A stretch of DNA of 64,000 nt from Bradyrhizobium canariense. Its GTDB lineage: Bacteria > Pseudomonadota > Alphaproteobacteria > Rhizobiales > Xanthobacteraceae. The stretch is taken from the NCBI RefSeq assembly GCF_018130465.1, contig NZ_JAFCKJ010000022.1:1-64000 (forward strand), read 5' to 3'. Within the stretch, counting starts at the first letter, position 1. The number at the start of each line of letters is the position of its first letter. Under the pieces are notes generated by a model that saw only the letters and a list, made by a program, of their open reading frames with translations, made no database searches and was not told the DNA's origin. This document shows, piece after piece, positions 1 to 10,036 of the stretch. Position numbers and translations under genes: made by a program.

Positions 1-72
1 GTCCTCCCTCGAATCTTTGCAAATCCGAAGGAATCACAGGCCCGCCAATGCCGCTCACCTTTTTTCGGTCAG

Positions 73-170
73 GCTCTGAGGAGACCGCGTAGCGGTCGTC
101 TCGAAGGATGAAGGCCCGGCCGGTGGCTTCGCCCTTCGAGACGCGCAAAGAGCGCTCTTCAGGGTGAGGG
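73..170. repeat. Dispersed palindromic repeat (family D)
   Basis: Intergenic palindromic block with the phrases GAGACCGCGTAGCGGTCGTC and CTCGAAGGATG near its left end and CAGGGTGAGGGTC near its right end. Related blocks occur in this window at 14818-14926 and 62610-62729, so it is a member of a dispersed family. It fills the space left of the PRC-barrel gene; no coding potential is seen. Confidence 0.75.
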
Positions 171-205
171 TCAACAACTTGCAATGACGAAAAAGAGACA
201 CGACA

Positions 206-230
206 GCGCGCCCGGCAAAACCGGGCGCGC
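206..230 (-). terminator. GC-rich hairpin after the PRC-barrel gene
   Basis: A perfect 10-bp stem (206-215 with 221-230) and a 5-nt loop lie 25 bases past the stop of the minus-strand PRC-barrel gene. There is no clean U-run directly after the stem on the minus strand, so this may be a terminator aided by Rho or an mRNA-end stabiliser. Confidence 0.5.
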
Positions 231-254
231 TTCGTTTAGCCGTTCAGAGCCGAA

Positions 255-803
255 TTACTCCGAGTACTTGAACTCGGGCATGTTCTTCAGCTCGTCCTTG
301 CTCGCATTGAACACGGCGTGGTCCGGATACCACTTCGACGAGGCCGTAGCCGTCGTCGTGGTCGTCGTGGTCGTCGCGGGCTTGTTGTCGGTGCCGGTCG
401 CAGCGCCTGTCGTCGTGGTCGCGGCGGGCTTGGCGCCCGGGTTGGTGCCGGCGCCGGTGTAGGCCACGGCCTCATTGACGAACTTCAGCTTGTCATAGGG
501 CACGGCAACCAGATGCTCGCCCAGGCCGAGGAAGCCGCCGACGCCGATCACGGCGATCTTGACGTTGCCGCTCTTGTCCATCAGCAGGTCGTTGATCGAG
601 CCGATGTTCTCGTTGGCGTCGTTATAAACCTTGATGCCGTCCATCTTGGACGTCCGCCACTGTCCCGACGCGCTCGTGGTCGTCGTCGTGGCGGCCGCCG
701 CGGCCGGCATCTTGTCGGTGGTGGCGGTCGGATTTTGCGCAAACGCAACGGTCGCAAGCAGTGCGGTGCCGGCAAGACCGGCGGCGATCGATTTCATCAA
801 CAT
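255..803 (-). CDS. Exported PRC-barrel domain protein
   Basis: 182 aa. Residues 1-22 form a signal peptide (hydrophobic run ending AFAQN). A Thr/Ala-rich linker precedes a PRC-barrel fold at about residues 48-110 (GIKVYNDANENIGSINDLLM, then a V-I-G-V-G-G-F-L-G-L-G strand region). A second Thr-rich low-complexity stretch and a short C-terminal segment follow. PRC-barrels are small beta barrels found in stress and photosynthetic-complex proteins; the partner here is unknown. The start at 803 is chosen because AGGAGAGG lies 5 bases upstream. A possible EcfG-type promoter (838-862) hints at general stress control. Confidence 0.88.
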   Translation of the reverse strand: MLMKSIAAGLAGTALLATVAFAQNPTATTDKMPAAAAATTTTTSASGQWRTSKMDGIKVYNDANENIGSINDLLMDKSGNVKIAVIGVGGFLGLGEHLVAVPYDKLKFVNEAVAYTGAGTNPGAKPAATTTTGAATGTDNKPATTTTTTTTATASSKWYPDHAVFNASKDELKNMPEFKYSE

Positions 804-837
804 ATTGTCCTCTCCTTCAGAAAACTCGTCGGGAGAG

Positions 838-862
838 AACCGCTCTGATCACTCACAGTTCC
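838..862 (-). promoter_or_regulatory. Possible EcfG-type stress promoter
   Basis: On the minus strand GGAAC (862-858) is followed, 16 bases later, by GGTT (841-838), close to the alphaproteobacterial general-stress sigma pattern GGAAC-N16/17-CGTT with one mismatch. It lies about 35 bases upstream of the PRC-barrel start, a fitting distance. The match is short, so it is only a candidate. Confidence 0.3.
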
Positions 863-1016
863 TAACGTGCGGCAATTTCGTCGCGCGATTGTGGCACCGC
901 ATTGCCGATGAAAGTTCCTAAGTCACGCAGGAACGCACGGTTCCTCGCCGGCGATGTTGCACCCTGGGAAGAAACACCATCGCGGCGAGGAACGCGCCGA
1001 CCCTGCGTCGCTCAGG

Positions 1017-1577
1017 TCAGCTCTTGTAGTCGATCAGAAGCGCGGAGAAGTCGGAGCTGGAGGATGAGCTGCCGCTGGCGCCGTAAGACGACGCCGACGA
1101 TTGCGACTGCTGCAGCGCCTGGAGAAACTGCTTGAGGATCTCGGCCGTAGTGGAGTCGGTCGACGTGCTGCTGGTCGAGTCCGTCGTCGATGAATCCGAG
1201 GAGCTGTCGTCCGGCGGCGGACCGGGCGGGGGGCCGCCCGCGCCACCGGGACCGCCGGAGCCATTGGCGAAGGCGGACTGAAACACGCCCTTGAGTTCTT
1301 CGGCCTGGTCCGAGGTCAGCGTCCCGTTCGACACCTCGTTCGAGATGAGGTCGTCGATCTTCGACTTCATGTCGTCCTTGGAGGGACGCGTGCCGCTCGA
1401 CTGATCGCTCGACCGGCTCTGCTGAAGCGCCGTGTCGATGTCGGTCAGCGCCGTCGAAAGCGCCGACTGGTCCGACGACGAGACCGTGCCGGCGGACACT
1501 TCCGATTGCAATTCCTGCTGCAGCCGCTGCAATGGCGACTGGTAGTTACCGGCGGAGGCCGCCGAAATCGAGGTCAT
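1017..1577 (-). CDS. Ser-rich protein with two helical repeats, unknown function
   Basis: 186 aa, not recognised beyond being a low-complexity protein. Two similar segments are visible: EVSAGTVSSSDQSALSTAL (about residues 26-44) and EVSNGTLTSDQAEELKGVF (about 80-98), both shaped like turn-helix units of the form x-G-T-x-(T/S)-S-D-Q. A Gly/Pro tract, a Ser/Asp/Thr-rich stretch, a short helix (AEILKQFLQALQQSQ) and a Ser run follow. No signal peptide is obvious. The open frame continues upstream, but that part is antisense to the response-regulator gene, so ATG 1577 is preferred. It is divergent from the two-component pair and could be a target of it (inference). Confidence 0.75.
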   Translation of the reverse strand: MTSISAASAGNYQSPLQRLQQELQSEVSAGTVSSSDQSALSTALTDIDTALQQSRSSDQSSGTRPSKDDMKSKIDDLISNEVSNGTLTSDQAEELKGVFQSAFANGSGGPGGAGGPPPGPPPDDSSSDSSTTDSTSSTSTDSTTAEILKQFLQALQQSQSSASSYGASGSSSSSSDFSALLIDYKS

Positions 1578-1757
1578 GATGGCTCCGTGGGTTTTGCGGG
1601 GTTTCTTGTGTGACCACGCCACGGTATGGTTAACGGTCTTAACGAGACCTTGCCGCTCCACTGCCCGGTGATGTCCGCGTGTTGCCGCAAGAGACACGGA
1701 AACAATCTGAAACAAAAATCTTCGCCATTTGGCCCGAATCTTGGACAAACAAAGCGC

Positions 1758-2498
1758 ATGGCCATTCCCAATCCCAACATCCTTGTCGTCGAAGACGATC
1801 GCGAAACCCGGACGTTGATTGCGAAATACCTGCGCAACAACGCCTGCAACGTCACCGCCGTGAGCGACGGCCGCGAGATGTCGCGCGCCATGGCCGATCA
1901 TCGCGTCGACCTCATCATCCTCGACGTCATGCTGCCCGGAGAGGACGGCCTCAGCCTGTGCCGCAAGGTGCGCGCGGAGGGACAGACTCCGATCATCATG
2001 CTGACCGCACGCGGCGAGGACATCGACCGCATCGTCGGCCTGGAGATGGGCGCGGACGACTATCTGCCGAAACCGTTCAACCCGCGCGAGCTGCTCGCCC
2101 GCATCAACGCGGTGCTGCGGCGGCAGGCGTCGGCGCAGGCGGCAAGCTCGATCGAAGGCGCCAGCACGCTGGCCTTCGAAGGCTGGCGCATCGATCTGCG
2201 GCTGCGCGAGCTGCGCAATCCCGAAGGCGCGCGCGTCGCGGTGACCAGCGCCGAGTTCGACCTGCTGCGGACGTTCTGCGAGCGGCCCGGCCGCGTGCTG
2301 TCGCGCGACAGCCTGCTCGACCTCACGCAGGGGCGCAACACCGGCTCGTTCGAACGCTCGATCGACGTGCTGGTCAGCCGCATCCGCCGCAAGATCGAGC
2401 CCAATCCGGCCGATCCGACCATCATCAAGACGGTGCGCTCCGGCGGCTATCTGTTCACGCCCAGGACGGAAGCGGTCACGGCAGCCTTGAGCAGCTGA
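1758..2498 (+). CDS. OmpR-family response regulator
   Basis: 246 aa. The N-terminal receiver domain begins ILVVEDDRETR, with the phospho-acceptor Asp at residue 56 (IILDVMLPGEDG), a conserved LTARGE and Lys in DDYLPKPF. The C-terminal winged helix (about 140-235) ends in the typical IKTVRSGGYLFTP. ATG 1758 is taken because the receiver starts directly after it; upstream in-frame codons do not resemble the family. Its stop is one base before the histidine kinase start, so the two are co-transcribed. The protein binds DNA when phosphorylated by the partner kinase; the regulon is unknown. Confidence 0.95.
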   Translation: MAIPNPNILVVEDDRETRTLIAKYLRNNACNVTAVSDGREMSRAMADHRVDLIILDVMLPGEDGLSLCRKVRAEGQTPIIMLTARGEDIDRIVGLEMGADDYLPKPFNPRELLARINAVLRRQASAQAASSIEGASTLAFEGWRIDLRLRELRNPEGARVAVTSAEFDLLRTFCERPGRVLSRDSLLDLTQGRNTGSFERSIDVLVSRIRRKIEPNPADPTIIKTVRSGGYLFTPRTEAVTAALSS

Positions 2499-2499
2499 C

Positions 2500-3825
2500 A
2501 TGCGGCTTTTGGGATTTTTTCATCTCAGGAGCATCAGCGGCCAGATCGCCGCGCTGGTCGTGGTTTCGATTGTCGCGCTTCATCTCATCATCACGGCGGG
2601 TTTTCTGATCACCCGGCCGGACCGCGCGGCGGCGCCGCCGGACAGCGAGCATGAACTGGCCAATGCCGCGCTGCTGCTGTCTGCGGCCGACGCGAGCGAG
2701 CGGCCGCGCCTTCTCGCCGACGTCGCGCGCGCCTTTCCGGATCTGCGGGTCGAAGAGATCGCGCCCGGCTCCGCGACCCCCGTCGGCGACGTCGAGGGCC
2801 CGCATTTGCACGGCATGCGCCGCCATCTCGGTCCCGGCTACAAGGTCGTTACGCTGGCGCCGAGCGGCGGCTCGTCCCGGATCGGCATCCAGCTGCCCGA
2901 CGGCACAACGATCGCTGGCAATATTGAACGGGGACGGTCGGGCTGGTTCTGGGGCAATCCCTGGATATCGACGCTGCTGTCTGCCGTGATCAGCGTGACG
3001 CTGCTCGGCGTATGGGCCGCGCATGCTCTCGCCGCGCCGTTGTCGTCCTTCGCCAAGGCCGCCGAGAATTTCAGCCTGGACGGGGCGGCAGATCCCCTGC
3101 CCGAGCGCGGCCCGGAGGAGATCCGTTCGGTCGCGCGCGCGCTCAACCGCATGCACGAGCGGATCGCGCGGCTGATGTCGGACCGCACGCGGATGCTCGC
3201 CGCGATCAGCCACGATCTGCGCACACCGATCACGCGGCTGCGCCTGCGCGCCGAGTTCATCGAGGACGAAGGCAACCGCAAGCGCATGCTGATCGATCTC
3301 GACCAGATGCGTTCGATGCTGGAATCCGTTTTGTCGCTGTTGCGCAACGACCGCCAGATCGAGGCGGTGACGCTGGTCGACATCGCGAGCACGCTGCAGC
3401 TCATCGCCGACCAGTTCGGCGACATGGGCCATGTCGTGCACTATGACGGCCCGCAATCTGCGACCGCCGCGGCGCGGCCCGACGATTTGCATCGCGGCGT
3501 CACCAACCTGGTCGAGAACGCGGTGCGCTTCGGCGCCGAGGTGACGATCCGCCTCGACATGTCAGGCACCAGGCTCGTCATCGACGTCGAGGACGACGGT
3601 CCCGGCATTTCGGATGCGCGCAAGCAGGAGATGCTGGAGCCGTTCGTGCGCGGCGACGATGCGCGCACCATGGACGAGTCCACCGGCTTCGGCCTCGGTC
3701 TGTCGATCGCGCGCGCGATCGCGATCGCCCATGGCGGCGAGCTGTCGCTGCATGACCGGGAGCCGCATGGGCTGATCGTGCGGATGCAATTGCCGATATG
3801 GCAGCAGCCGCGGCTGGCCGCCTGA
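2500..3825 (+). CDS. EnvZ-like sensor histidine kinase
   Basis: 441 aa, inner membrane. A transmembrane helix at about 15-38, a periplasmic sensor stretch of about 110 residues, a second helix near 150-175, a HAMP linker, then HisKA with the phosphorylated His at residue 238 (AAISHDLRTPITRLRLRAEF). The HATPase domain shows N box LVENAVRFG, G1 DDGPGIS and G2 GFGLGLSIARAI. Partner of the regulator one base upstream. The sensory region has no recognisable fold, so the signal is unknown. Confidence 0.94.
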   Translation: MRLLGFFHLRSISGQIAALVVVSIVALHLIITAGFLITRPDRAAAPPDSEHELANAALLLSAADASERPRLLADVARAFPDLRVEEIAPGSATPVGDVEGPHLHGMRRHLGPGYKVVTLAPSGGSSRIGIQLPDGTTIAGNIERGRSGWFWGNPWISTLLSAVISVTLLGVWAAHALAAPLSSFAKAAENFSLDGAADPLPERGPEEIRSVARALNRMHERIARLMSDRTRMLAAISHDLRTPITRLRLRAEFIEDEGNRKRMLIDLDQMRSMLESVLSLLRNDRQIEAVTLVDIASTLQLIADQFGDMGHVVHYDGPQSATAAARPDDLHRGVTNLVENAVRFGAEVTIRLDMSGTRLVIDVEDDGPGISDARKQEMLEPFVRGDDARTMDESTGFGLGLSIARAIAIAHGGELSLHDREPHGLIVRMQLPIWQQPRLAA

Positions 3826-3827
3826 CT

Positions 3828-4040
3828 TCAGGCCGCGAGCGGGCGCGCTATAGGCGCCTCGTCGAAGATCGCCACCGCCTCGAAGCGATAATTGCAGGCG
3901 CGGCAAGTCCAGAGATAGGAGACGCGCCCCTCGCCCGGCTCGATCCAGTCGGCCGTCGGGATCGGCGCGCCGCATTGGGCACAGGGGTTGTTTCTGGGGA
4001 TATCGCCGGTGTGGGCTTTGACCATGGTTGATTTTGTCAT
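3828..4040 (-). CDS. Small zinc-ribbon protein
   Basis: 70 aa. Two CxxC knuckles (CAQCGAP and CRACNY) about 25 residues apart suggest one zinc ion in a ribbon fold. No signal peptide or membrane segment. The gene converges on the kinase gene, with stops 2 bases apart. Function unknown; possibly a nucleic-acid or protein-binding accessory factor. Confidence 0.8.
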   Translation of the reverse strand: MTKSTMVKAHTGDIPRNNPCAQCGAPIPTADWIEPGEGRVSYLWTCRACNYRFEAVAIFDEAPIARPLAA

Positions 4041-4284
4041 GGCACCTCTCCCGATTCGCTGGCCGCTACATACTCGCTTTCGTGCGCCCGTGCGAATAGA
4101 CAGGCCTGCTGTCGCGAGTTGTCCGCCTGAGGGAACTCTAGCGCCAGCATTGAGTCGTAACAGCGGCTCGGCGCCGCGAAAACGTTAACGGCGGCGTTTG
4201 GTCACATCATCGCCGCGTTCGGGAGGCCTAAACGGCAGCCGGGCGCAGGCCGTTCAAGCCACTCAGGGACCTCCGGGATATCTG

Positions 4285-4839
4285 ATGAAAATTTTACGTG
4301 TTGCCGCGCTGCTCGCGGCCGGATTGACGTTGCCGCAGGCCGCATTCGCGGGCGAAGCGGAGTATGCCGAGATGGTCGCGGCCCACGCGCGCGCCAACGG
4401 TGTGCCGGAGGCGCTGGTGCATCGCGTCATCATGCGCGAAAGTCGCTATCAGCCCGGCCTGGTCGGCCATGGCGGCACCATCGGGCTGATGCAGATCAAG
4501 CTCGCGACCGCCCGCGGGGTTGGCTACACCGGTGACGCCGCCGGCCTGCGCGATCCCAACACCAACCTCACCTATGCCGTGAAATATCTCGCCGGCGCCT
4601 ATCACGCCGCCAACGGCGATCACGCCCGAGCCGTTCGCTATTTCGCCGGCGGCTATTACTACGCCGCCAAGCGGCAGCGGCAGGAAACGACGCAACGGAT
4701 GGTGCAACAAGCGAGCACGGAGACGAGCCACGAACTTTGGCTCGAGCCGAACGGCAATCCGCAGCCGATATTCGGCGCCGTGCCGCACCGGAAGCTCGCC
4801 CAGCGCGTCCGCAACGCCCGGGCGCAGGCGCCGAGGTAA
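4285..4839 (+). CDS. Secreted lytic transglycosylase (SLT fold)
   Basis: 184 aa. Residues 1-21 are a signal peptide (ending QAAFAG). The SLT domain follows: catalytic Glu at residue 52 in VIMRESRYQPG, then GLMQIKLATARGVGY and NLTYAVKYLAGAYHAANGD. Such enzymes cleave the MurNAc-GlcNAc bond of peptidoglycan, leaving 1,6-anhydro ends. ATG 4285 is selected because the signal peptide begins there, although the frame is open from 4198. It lies just upstream of the thiamine promoter in the same direction, but the strong promoter at 4861 separates the two units. Confidence 0.9.
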   Translation: MKILRVAALLAAGLTLPQAAFAGEAEYAEMVAAHARANGVPEALVHRVIMRESRYQPGLVGHGGTIGLMQIKLATARGVGYTGDAAGLRDPNTNLTYAVKYLAGAYHAANGDHARAVRYFAGGYYYAAKRQRQETTQRMVQQASTETSHELWLEPNGNPQPIFGAVPHRKLAQRVRNARAQAPR

Positions 4840-4860
4840 GTGCGGTTCCCGCCAAACGCG

Positions 4861-4888
4861 TTGACACAGCCCGTCACTGGCATACATT
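4861..4888 (+). promoter_or_regulatory. Promoter of the thiamine operon
   Basis: A perfect -35 box TTGACA (4861-4866), a 16-base spacer and TACATT (4883-4888, four of six matches to TATAAT). Transcription would begin near 4895, where the riboswitch starts, so promoter and aptamer fit together without spare leader. Confidence 0.7.
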
Positions 4889-4894
4889 AGAGCC

Positions 4895-5002
4895 GTTCCG
4901 AGGGGTGCTCCGAGGAGGAGCTGAGATACCGCTAAATGGGCAAATCCGCCCAGGACCGCGGTGACCCTTTGAACCTGATCCGGGTCATGCCGGCGAAGGG
5001 AC
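4895..5002 (+). promoter_or_regulatory. TPP riboswitch (THI element)
   Basis: Contains the conserved thi-box parts in order: GGGGTGC (4902-4908), a hairpin, GCTGAGA, a long variable stem closed by ACCGC/GCGGT, then ACCC...GAACCTGATC, the P5 stem CCGG...CCGG, and CGAAGGGA. It binds thiamine pyrophosphate and lowers expression of the downstream thi genes. The thiO start codon is at 5007, only 4 bases past the conserved 3' end, so the ribosome-binding bases lie within or beside the closing aptamer strand; control of translation initiation is the simplest reading. Confidence 0.96.
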
Positions 5003-5006
5003 AGGG

Positions 5007-6032
5007 ATGTTGCAGACGACCAAGCGACCGGATTCCCCGGTATCCATCATCGGCGCAGGCATTGCAGGCGCCTGGCAGGCCTTGCTGTTCGCGCAGGCCG
5101 GCCACGCCGTCACCTTGCACGAGCGCGGTGACGCCGACATGACCGATGCCACCAGCCATTGGGCCGGCGGCATGCTCGCGCCTTATTGCGAGGCGGAGGT
5201 TTCCGAACCCATCATCAGCCGCCTCGGCCTGCGCTCGCTCGACATCTGGCGGCGCGAGCTGCCGGACACGCCCTTCAACGGCTCGCTGGTCGTCGCCCAC
5301 CCGCGCGAGCGCAACGACTTCGAGCGTTTTGCCCGGATGACCGAAGGCCACCGCCGGCTCGACGCCGCCAGCCTTGCCGAGTTCGAGCCGTCGCTCGAAG
5401 GCCGCTTCCGCGACGCGCTGTTCTTCCCGACCGAGGGCCATGTCGAGCCGCGCCGCGTGCTGCCGCAACTGCACGAGCGGATCCGCGCCGCCGGCGGCAC
5501 CATCAAATTTTCCAGTGACGTCAGCGCCGCCGAACTCGCAAAACTTGATGCTAAAGGCATCGTGATCGACTGCCGCGGCCTTTCTGCGCGCGACGAGCAG
5601 CCTGGCTTGCGCGGCGTCAAGGGCGAGATGATCCTGATCGAGACCGCCGAGGTGCAGCTCGCGCGCCCGGTGCGGCTGATCCATCCGCGCTGGCCGCTCT
5701 ATGTGATCCCGCGCGAGGACAATCAGTTCATGCTGGGCGCGACCTCGATCGAGGCCGAGGACACCGGCGTCAGCGTACGCTCGGCGCTGGAGCTGCTGGG
5801 CGCGGCCTATGCCGTCCATCCCGCCTTCGGCGAGGCCCGCATCGTCGAATTCGGCTCCGGCCTGCGCCCCGCTTTTCCCGACAATCTGCCGCGCATCGGC
5901 ATCCGCGGCAGTACGATCAGCGTGAACGGCCTCTACCGCCACGGCTTCCTGATCGCGCCGGCGCTGGCCGAGCTGACGCTCAGCTTTGTCGAGCGCGGCC
6001 AGATCGACAATGAGGTGATGCAATGCGCGTGA
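5007..6032 (+). CDS. thiO: Glycine oxidase ThiO
   Basis: 341 aa FAD-dependent oxidase of the DAO fold. The dinucleotide motif is SIIGAGIAGAWQALLFAQAG (about residues 13-32). Near the C terminus, FGSGLRPAFPDNLPRIG and YRHGFLIAPALAEL are typical of ThiO/DadA relatives. It oxidises glycine to the imine (dehydroglycine), which ThiG uses for the thiazole ring in aerobes. Translation begins directly after the TPP aptamer. The last 10 bases overlap thiS, indicating translational coupling. Position in the thi operon makes ThiO far more likely than a catabolic amino-acid oxidase. Confidence 0.95.
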   Translation: MLQTTKRPDSPVSIIGAGIAGAWQALLFAQAGHAVTLHERGDADMTDATSHWAGGMLAPYCEAEVSEPIISRLGLRSLDIWRRELPDTPFNGSLVVAHPRERNDFERFARMTEGHRRLDAASLAEFEPSLEGRFRDALFFPTEGHVEPRRVLPQLHERIRAAGGTIKFSSDVSAAELAKLDAKGIVIDCRGLSARDEQPGLRGVKGEMILIETAEVQLARPVRLIHPRWPLYVIPREDNQFMLGATSIEAEDTGVSVRSALELLGAAYAVHPAFGEARIVEFGSGLRPAFPDNLPRIGIRGSTISVNGLYRHGFLIAPALAELTLSFVERGQIDNEVMQCA

Positions 6033-6220
6033 TCGTCAACGGTGAGCAACGCGAGATCAATTCCGCGAGCGTGGACGCGCTGCTCAGCGAGCTCGACTAC
6101 GAGGGCACCCATTTCGCGATCGCGCTCAACTACGACGTCGTGCCGAAGAGCCGCTGGGCCGAGACCCACCTCAAGCCCGGCGACGAGATCGAGATCATCA
6201 CGCCGCGGCAGGGAGGGTGA
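6023..6220 (+). CDS. thiS: Sulfur carrier protein ThiS
   Basis: 65 aa ubiquitin-like protein ending in Gly-Gly (ITPRQGG), the site of adenylation and thiocarboxylate formation. The N terminus MRVIVNGEQREI is typical. It delivers sulfur to ThiG. The start overlaps the end of thiO by 10 bases. No thiF-type adenylating enzyme is encoded in this window, so that partner must lie elsewhere. Confidence 0.96.
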   Translation: MRVIVNGEQREINSASVDALLSELDYEGTHFAIALNYDVVPKSRWAETHLKPGDEIEIITPRQGG

Positions 6221-6244
6221 GGACGATGGCAGGCTCTCTCCATT

Positions 6245-6363
6245 CGTCGTCCCGGCGAAGGCCGGGACCCATACCGCGTGATCTCACTTGGGGCACGCGG
6301 GGAGAGACCGACCGTCACAGCCCGGTTCTGTGGTTATGGGTCCCGGCCTTCGCCGGGACGACG
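6245..6363. repeat. Inverted repeat pair (family A) between thiS and thiG
   Basis: Two 28-base arms, 6245-6272 and 6336-6363, are perfect reverse complements separated by 63 bases. Each arm is itself a small palindrome (CCCGGCGAAGGCCGGG). A second copy, in opposite orientation and with one mismatch, is at 11201-11329; both share the phrase ACCGCGTGATCT just inside an arm. It fills most of the 169-base gap inside the thi operon. Confidence 0.9.
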
Positions 6364-6389
6364 GCTAAATCTGAGGAGACACCTCCGAC

Positions 6390-7172
6390 ATGGTGACCTT
6401 CTACGGCAAGACCTTCGCCTCCCGCCTGCTGATCGGCAGTGCGCTCTATCCCTCGCCTGCGATCATGCAGTCGGCGATCCGCGCCTCGGGCTCGAACATC
6501 GTCACGGTGTCGCTGCGGCGCGAATCCGCCGGCGGCAAGACCGGCGATGCGTTCTGGAATCTGATCCGCGAGCTCGACGTCACCGTGCTGCCGAACACCG
6601 CCGGCTGCCGCAGCGTGCGCGAGGCGGTGACGACGGCAAAGCTGGCGCGCGAATTGTTCGGCACCTCCTGGATCAAGCTCGAAGTCATCGCCGACAACGA
6701 CACGCTGCAGCCCGACGTGGTCGGCCTGGTCGAGGCCGCCGCCATCCTGATCAAGGACGGCTTTGAGGTGTTCCCGTATTGCACCGAGGATCTCTCGGTC
6801 GCCAACCGCCTGGTCGATGCCGGCTGCAAGGTGGTGATGCCGTGGGCAGCTCCCATCGGCAGCGCGAAGGGCATCACCAACCGCGACGCGCTCAAGCTGA
6901 TGCGCGAGCGGCTGCCCGATATCACGCTGGTGGTCGACGCCGGCATCGGCGCGCCGTCGCACGCGGCGCAGGCGCTCGAGCTCGGCTACGACGCCGTGCT
7001 GCTCAACACGGCCATCGCAAAAGCCGCCGATCCCGTCGCCATGGCCAACGCCTTCCGCCTCGGCATCGAGGCCGGCCGCACCGCTTACGAAGCCGGGCTG
7101 ATGAACGCCCGCGATTTCGCCTCCCCTTCCACCCCTGTCGTTGGGACCCCGTTCTGGCATGCCGTATCCTGA
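6390..7172 (+). CDS. thiG: Thiazole synthase ThiG
   Basis: 260 aa TIM-barrel enzyme, normal family length. The Schiff-base lysine is Lys96 in [17 protein letters not shown]. Phosphate-binding glycines appear in [12 protein letters not shown] and [20 protein letters not shown], with [12 protein letters not shown] downstream. It condenses DXP, dehydroglycine (from ThiO) and ThiS thiocarboxylate to the thiazole phosphate tautomer. The 3' end overlaps thiE by 14 bases. Confidence 0.97.
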   Translation: MVTFYGKTFASRLLIGSALYPSPAIMQSAIRASGSNIVTVSLRRESAGGKTGDAFWNLIRELDVTVLPNTAGCRSVREAVTTAKLARELFGTSWIKLEVIADNDTLQPDVVGLVEAAAILIKDGFEVFPYCTEDLSVANRLVDAGCKVVMPWAAPIGSAKGITNRDALKLMRERLPDITLVVDAGIGAPSHAAQALELGYDAVLLNTAIAKAADPVAMANAFRLGIEAGRTAYEAGLMNARDFASPSTPVVGTPFWHAVS

Positions 7173-7767
7173 TCGCTTTTATCCCGTCGTCGACAGCCTC
7201 GCCTGGGTCGAGCGCCTGACCAAGCTCGGCGTCGGCACCATCCAGCTGCGCGCAAAAGATCTCGACGATTCGCAGTCGCTCCAGATGGTCACCGATGCGC
7301 TGGCGATCACCGAGGGCACGCAGGCCAGGCTCGTCGTCAACGACTACTGGCGCGCGGCGATCGTCGCCGGTGCAAAGTACCTGCATCTCGGCCAGGAGGA
7401 CCTTGCCGACGCCGACCTCGATGCCATCCGCGAGGCCGGACTGTCGCTCGGCGTTTCCACCCATGACGATGCGGAGCTGGACACCGCGCTCGCCGCCGAG
7501 CCGGATTATGTCGCGCTGGGCCCGATCTTCTTCACCACGCTGAAGTCGATGCGCTTCGAACCGCAGGGCATTCCAAAGATCACGGAATGGAAGAAGCGTA
7601 TCGGCACCATCCCGCTGGTCGCGATCGGCGGCATCAAGTTCGAGCACGCCGCGGAGATCTTTGCCGCGGGTGCGGATTCCATCGCCGTGGTTTCCGACGT
7701 CACCCAGAATGCCGACCCGGATGCGCGGGTGCGGCAATGGCTCGGCCGACCTGCGGAGGCGGCATGA
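7159..7767 (+). CDS. thiE: Thiamine-phosphate synthase ThiE
   Basis: 202 aa TIM-barrel enzyme joining HMP-pyrophosphate and thiazole phosphate to give thiamine monophosphate. Visible motifs are [58 protein letters not shown] and [14 protein letters not shown] 7159 is preferred to an upstream TTG because homologues begin about there; it overlaps thiG by 14 bases and is therefore coupled. The sequence [10 protein letters not shown] with KSMRF is the variant seen in alphaproteobacterial ThiE-like proteins rather than the E. coli form. Confidence 0.94.
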   Translation: MPYPDRFYPVVDSLAWVERLTKLGVGTIQLRAKDLDDSQSLQMVTDALAITEGTQARLVVNDYWRAAIVAGAKYLHLGQEDLADADLDAIREAGLSLGVSTHDDAELDTALAAEPDYVALGPIFFTTLKSMRFEPQGIPKITEWKKRIGTIPLVAIGGIKFEHAAEIFAAGADSIAVVSDVTQNADPDARVRQWLGRPAEAA

Positions 7768-7784
7768 GCCACACTCTCTCCACT

Positions 7785-7872
7785 CGTCATTGCGAGCGAA
7801 GCGAAGCAATCCAGAGTCTCTCCGCAGAGACAGTCTGGATTGCTTCGTCGCAAGTGCTCCTCGCAATGACGG
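7785..7872. repeat. Dispersed palindrome (family C) in the thiE-thiC gap
   Basis: Begins CGTCATTGCGAGCGAAGCGA and ends with the inverted form (CTCGCAATGACG), with inner arms GAAGCAATCCAGA/TCTGGATTGCTTC. Sister copies are at 39778-39865 and 43731-43818. Non-coding. Confidence 0.88.
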
Positions 7873-7888
7873 AGCAAGTCTCTCCATC

Positions 7889-8010
7889 CCGTCACCCCCG
7901 CGCAACGGCGAAGCCGTTGTCGCTCGAGGTGGCCGCTTCTTCAGCGGCCCTCGAAGGGCGACGGCCCGGCTCCATCCTTCGAGGCTCGCAAGTGCTCGCA
8001 CCTCAGGATG
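7889..8010. repeat. Dispersed repeat (family E) in the thiE-thiC gap
   Basis: Carries GTGGCCGCTTCTTCAGCGGC, CTCGAAGGGCGACGGCCCGG and CACCTCAGGATGAC, phrases repeated in inverted order at 39613-39742. It lies directly after the family C element, so the whole 289-base gap between thiE and thiC is repeat-derived apart from the last 45 bases with the thiC ribosome-binding site (GGAGGA). Confidence 0.8.
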
Positions 8011-8011
8011 A

Positions 8012-9955
<1,944 letters not shown>

Positions 9956-10005
9956 GAGACTTCTCCTCGTCGTGCTCGGGCTTGACCCGGGCATCCATCG
10001 GAAAC

Positions 10006-10034
10006 AAAAAGCCGGGCAAACAGCCCGGCTTTTT
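10006..10034 (+). terminator. Rho-independent terminator after thiC
   Basis: AGCCGGGC, a short AAACA loop, GCCCGGCT and then TTTT; A-run and T-run on either side make it bidirectional. It ends the thi unit and also borders the minus-strand DUF4262 pseudogene. Confidence 0.88.
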
Positions 10035-10036
10035 CA

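Noticed and set aside
1628-1643. Second CtrA box upstream of the two-component pair
   Set aside because: TTAACGGTCTTAAC has a 5-base spacing rather than the required 7.
1578-2501. N-terminal extension of the Ser-rich protein
   Set aside because: The extension would be wholly antisense to the response-regulator gene; ATG 1577 gives a coherent protein.
6245-8010. CRISPR-like repeats
   Set aside because: The repeats are palindromic pairs with unequal spacing and no regular spacers or cas genes.
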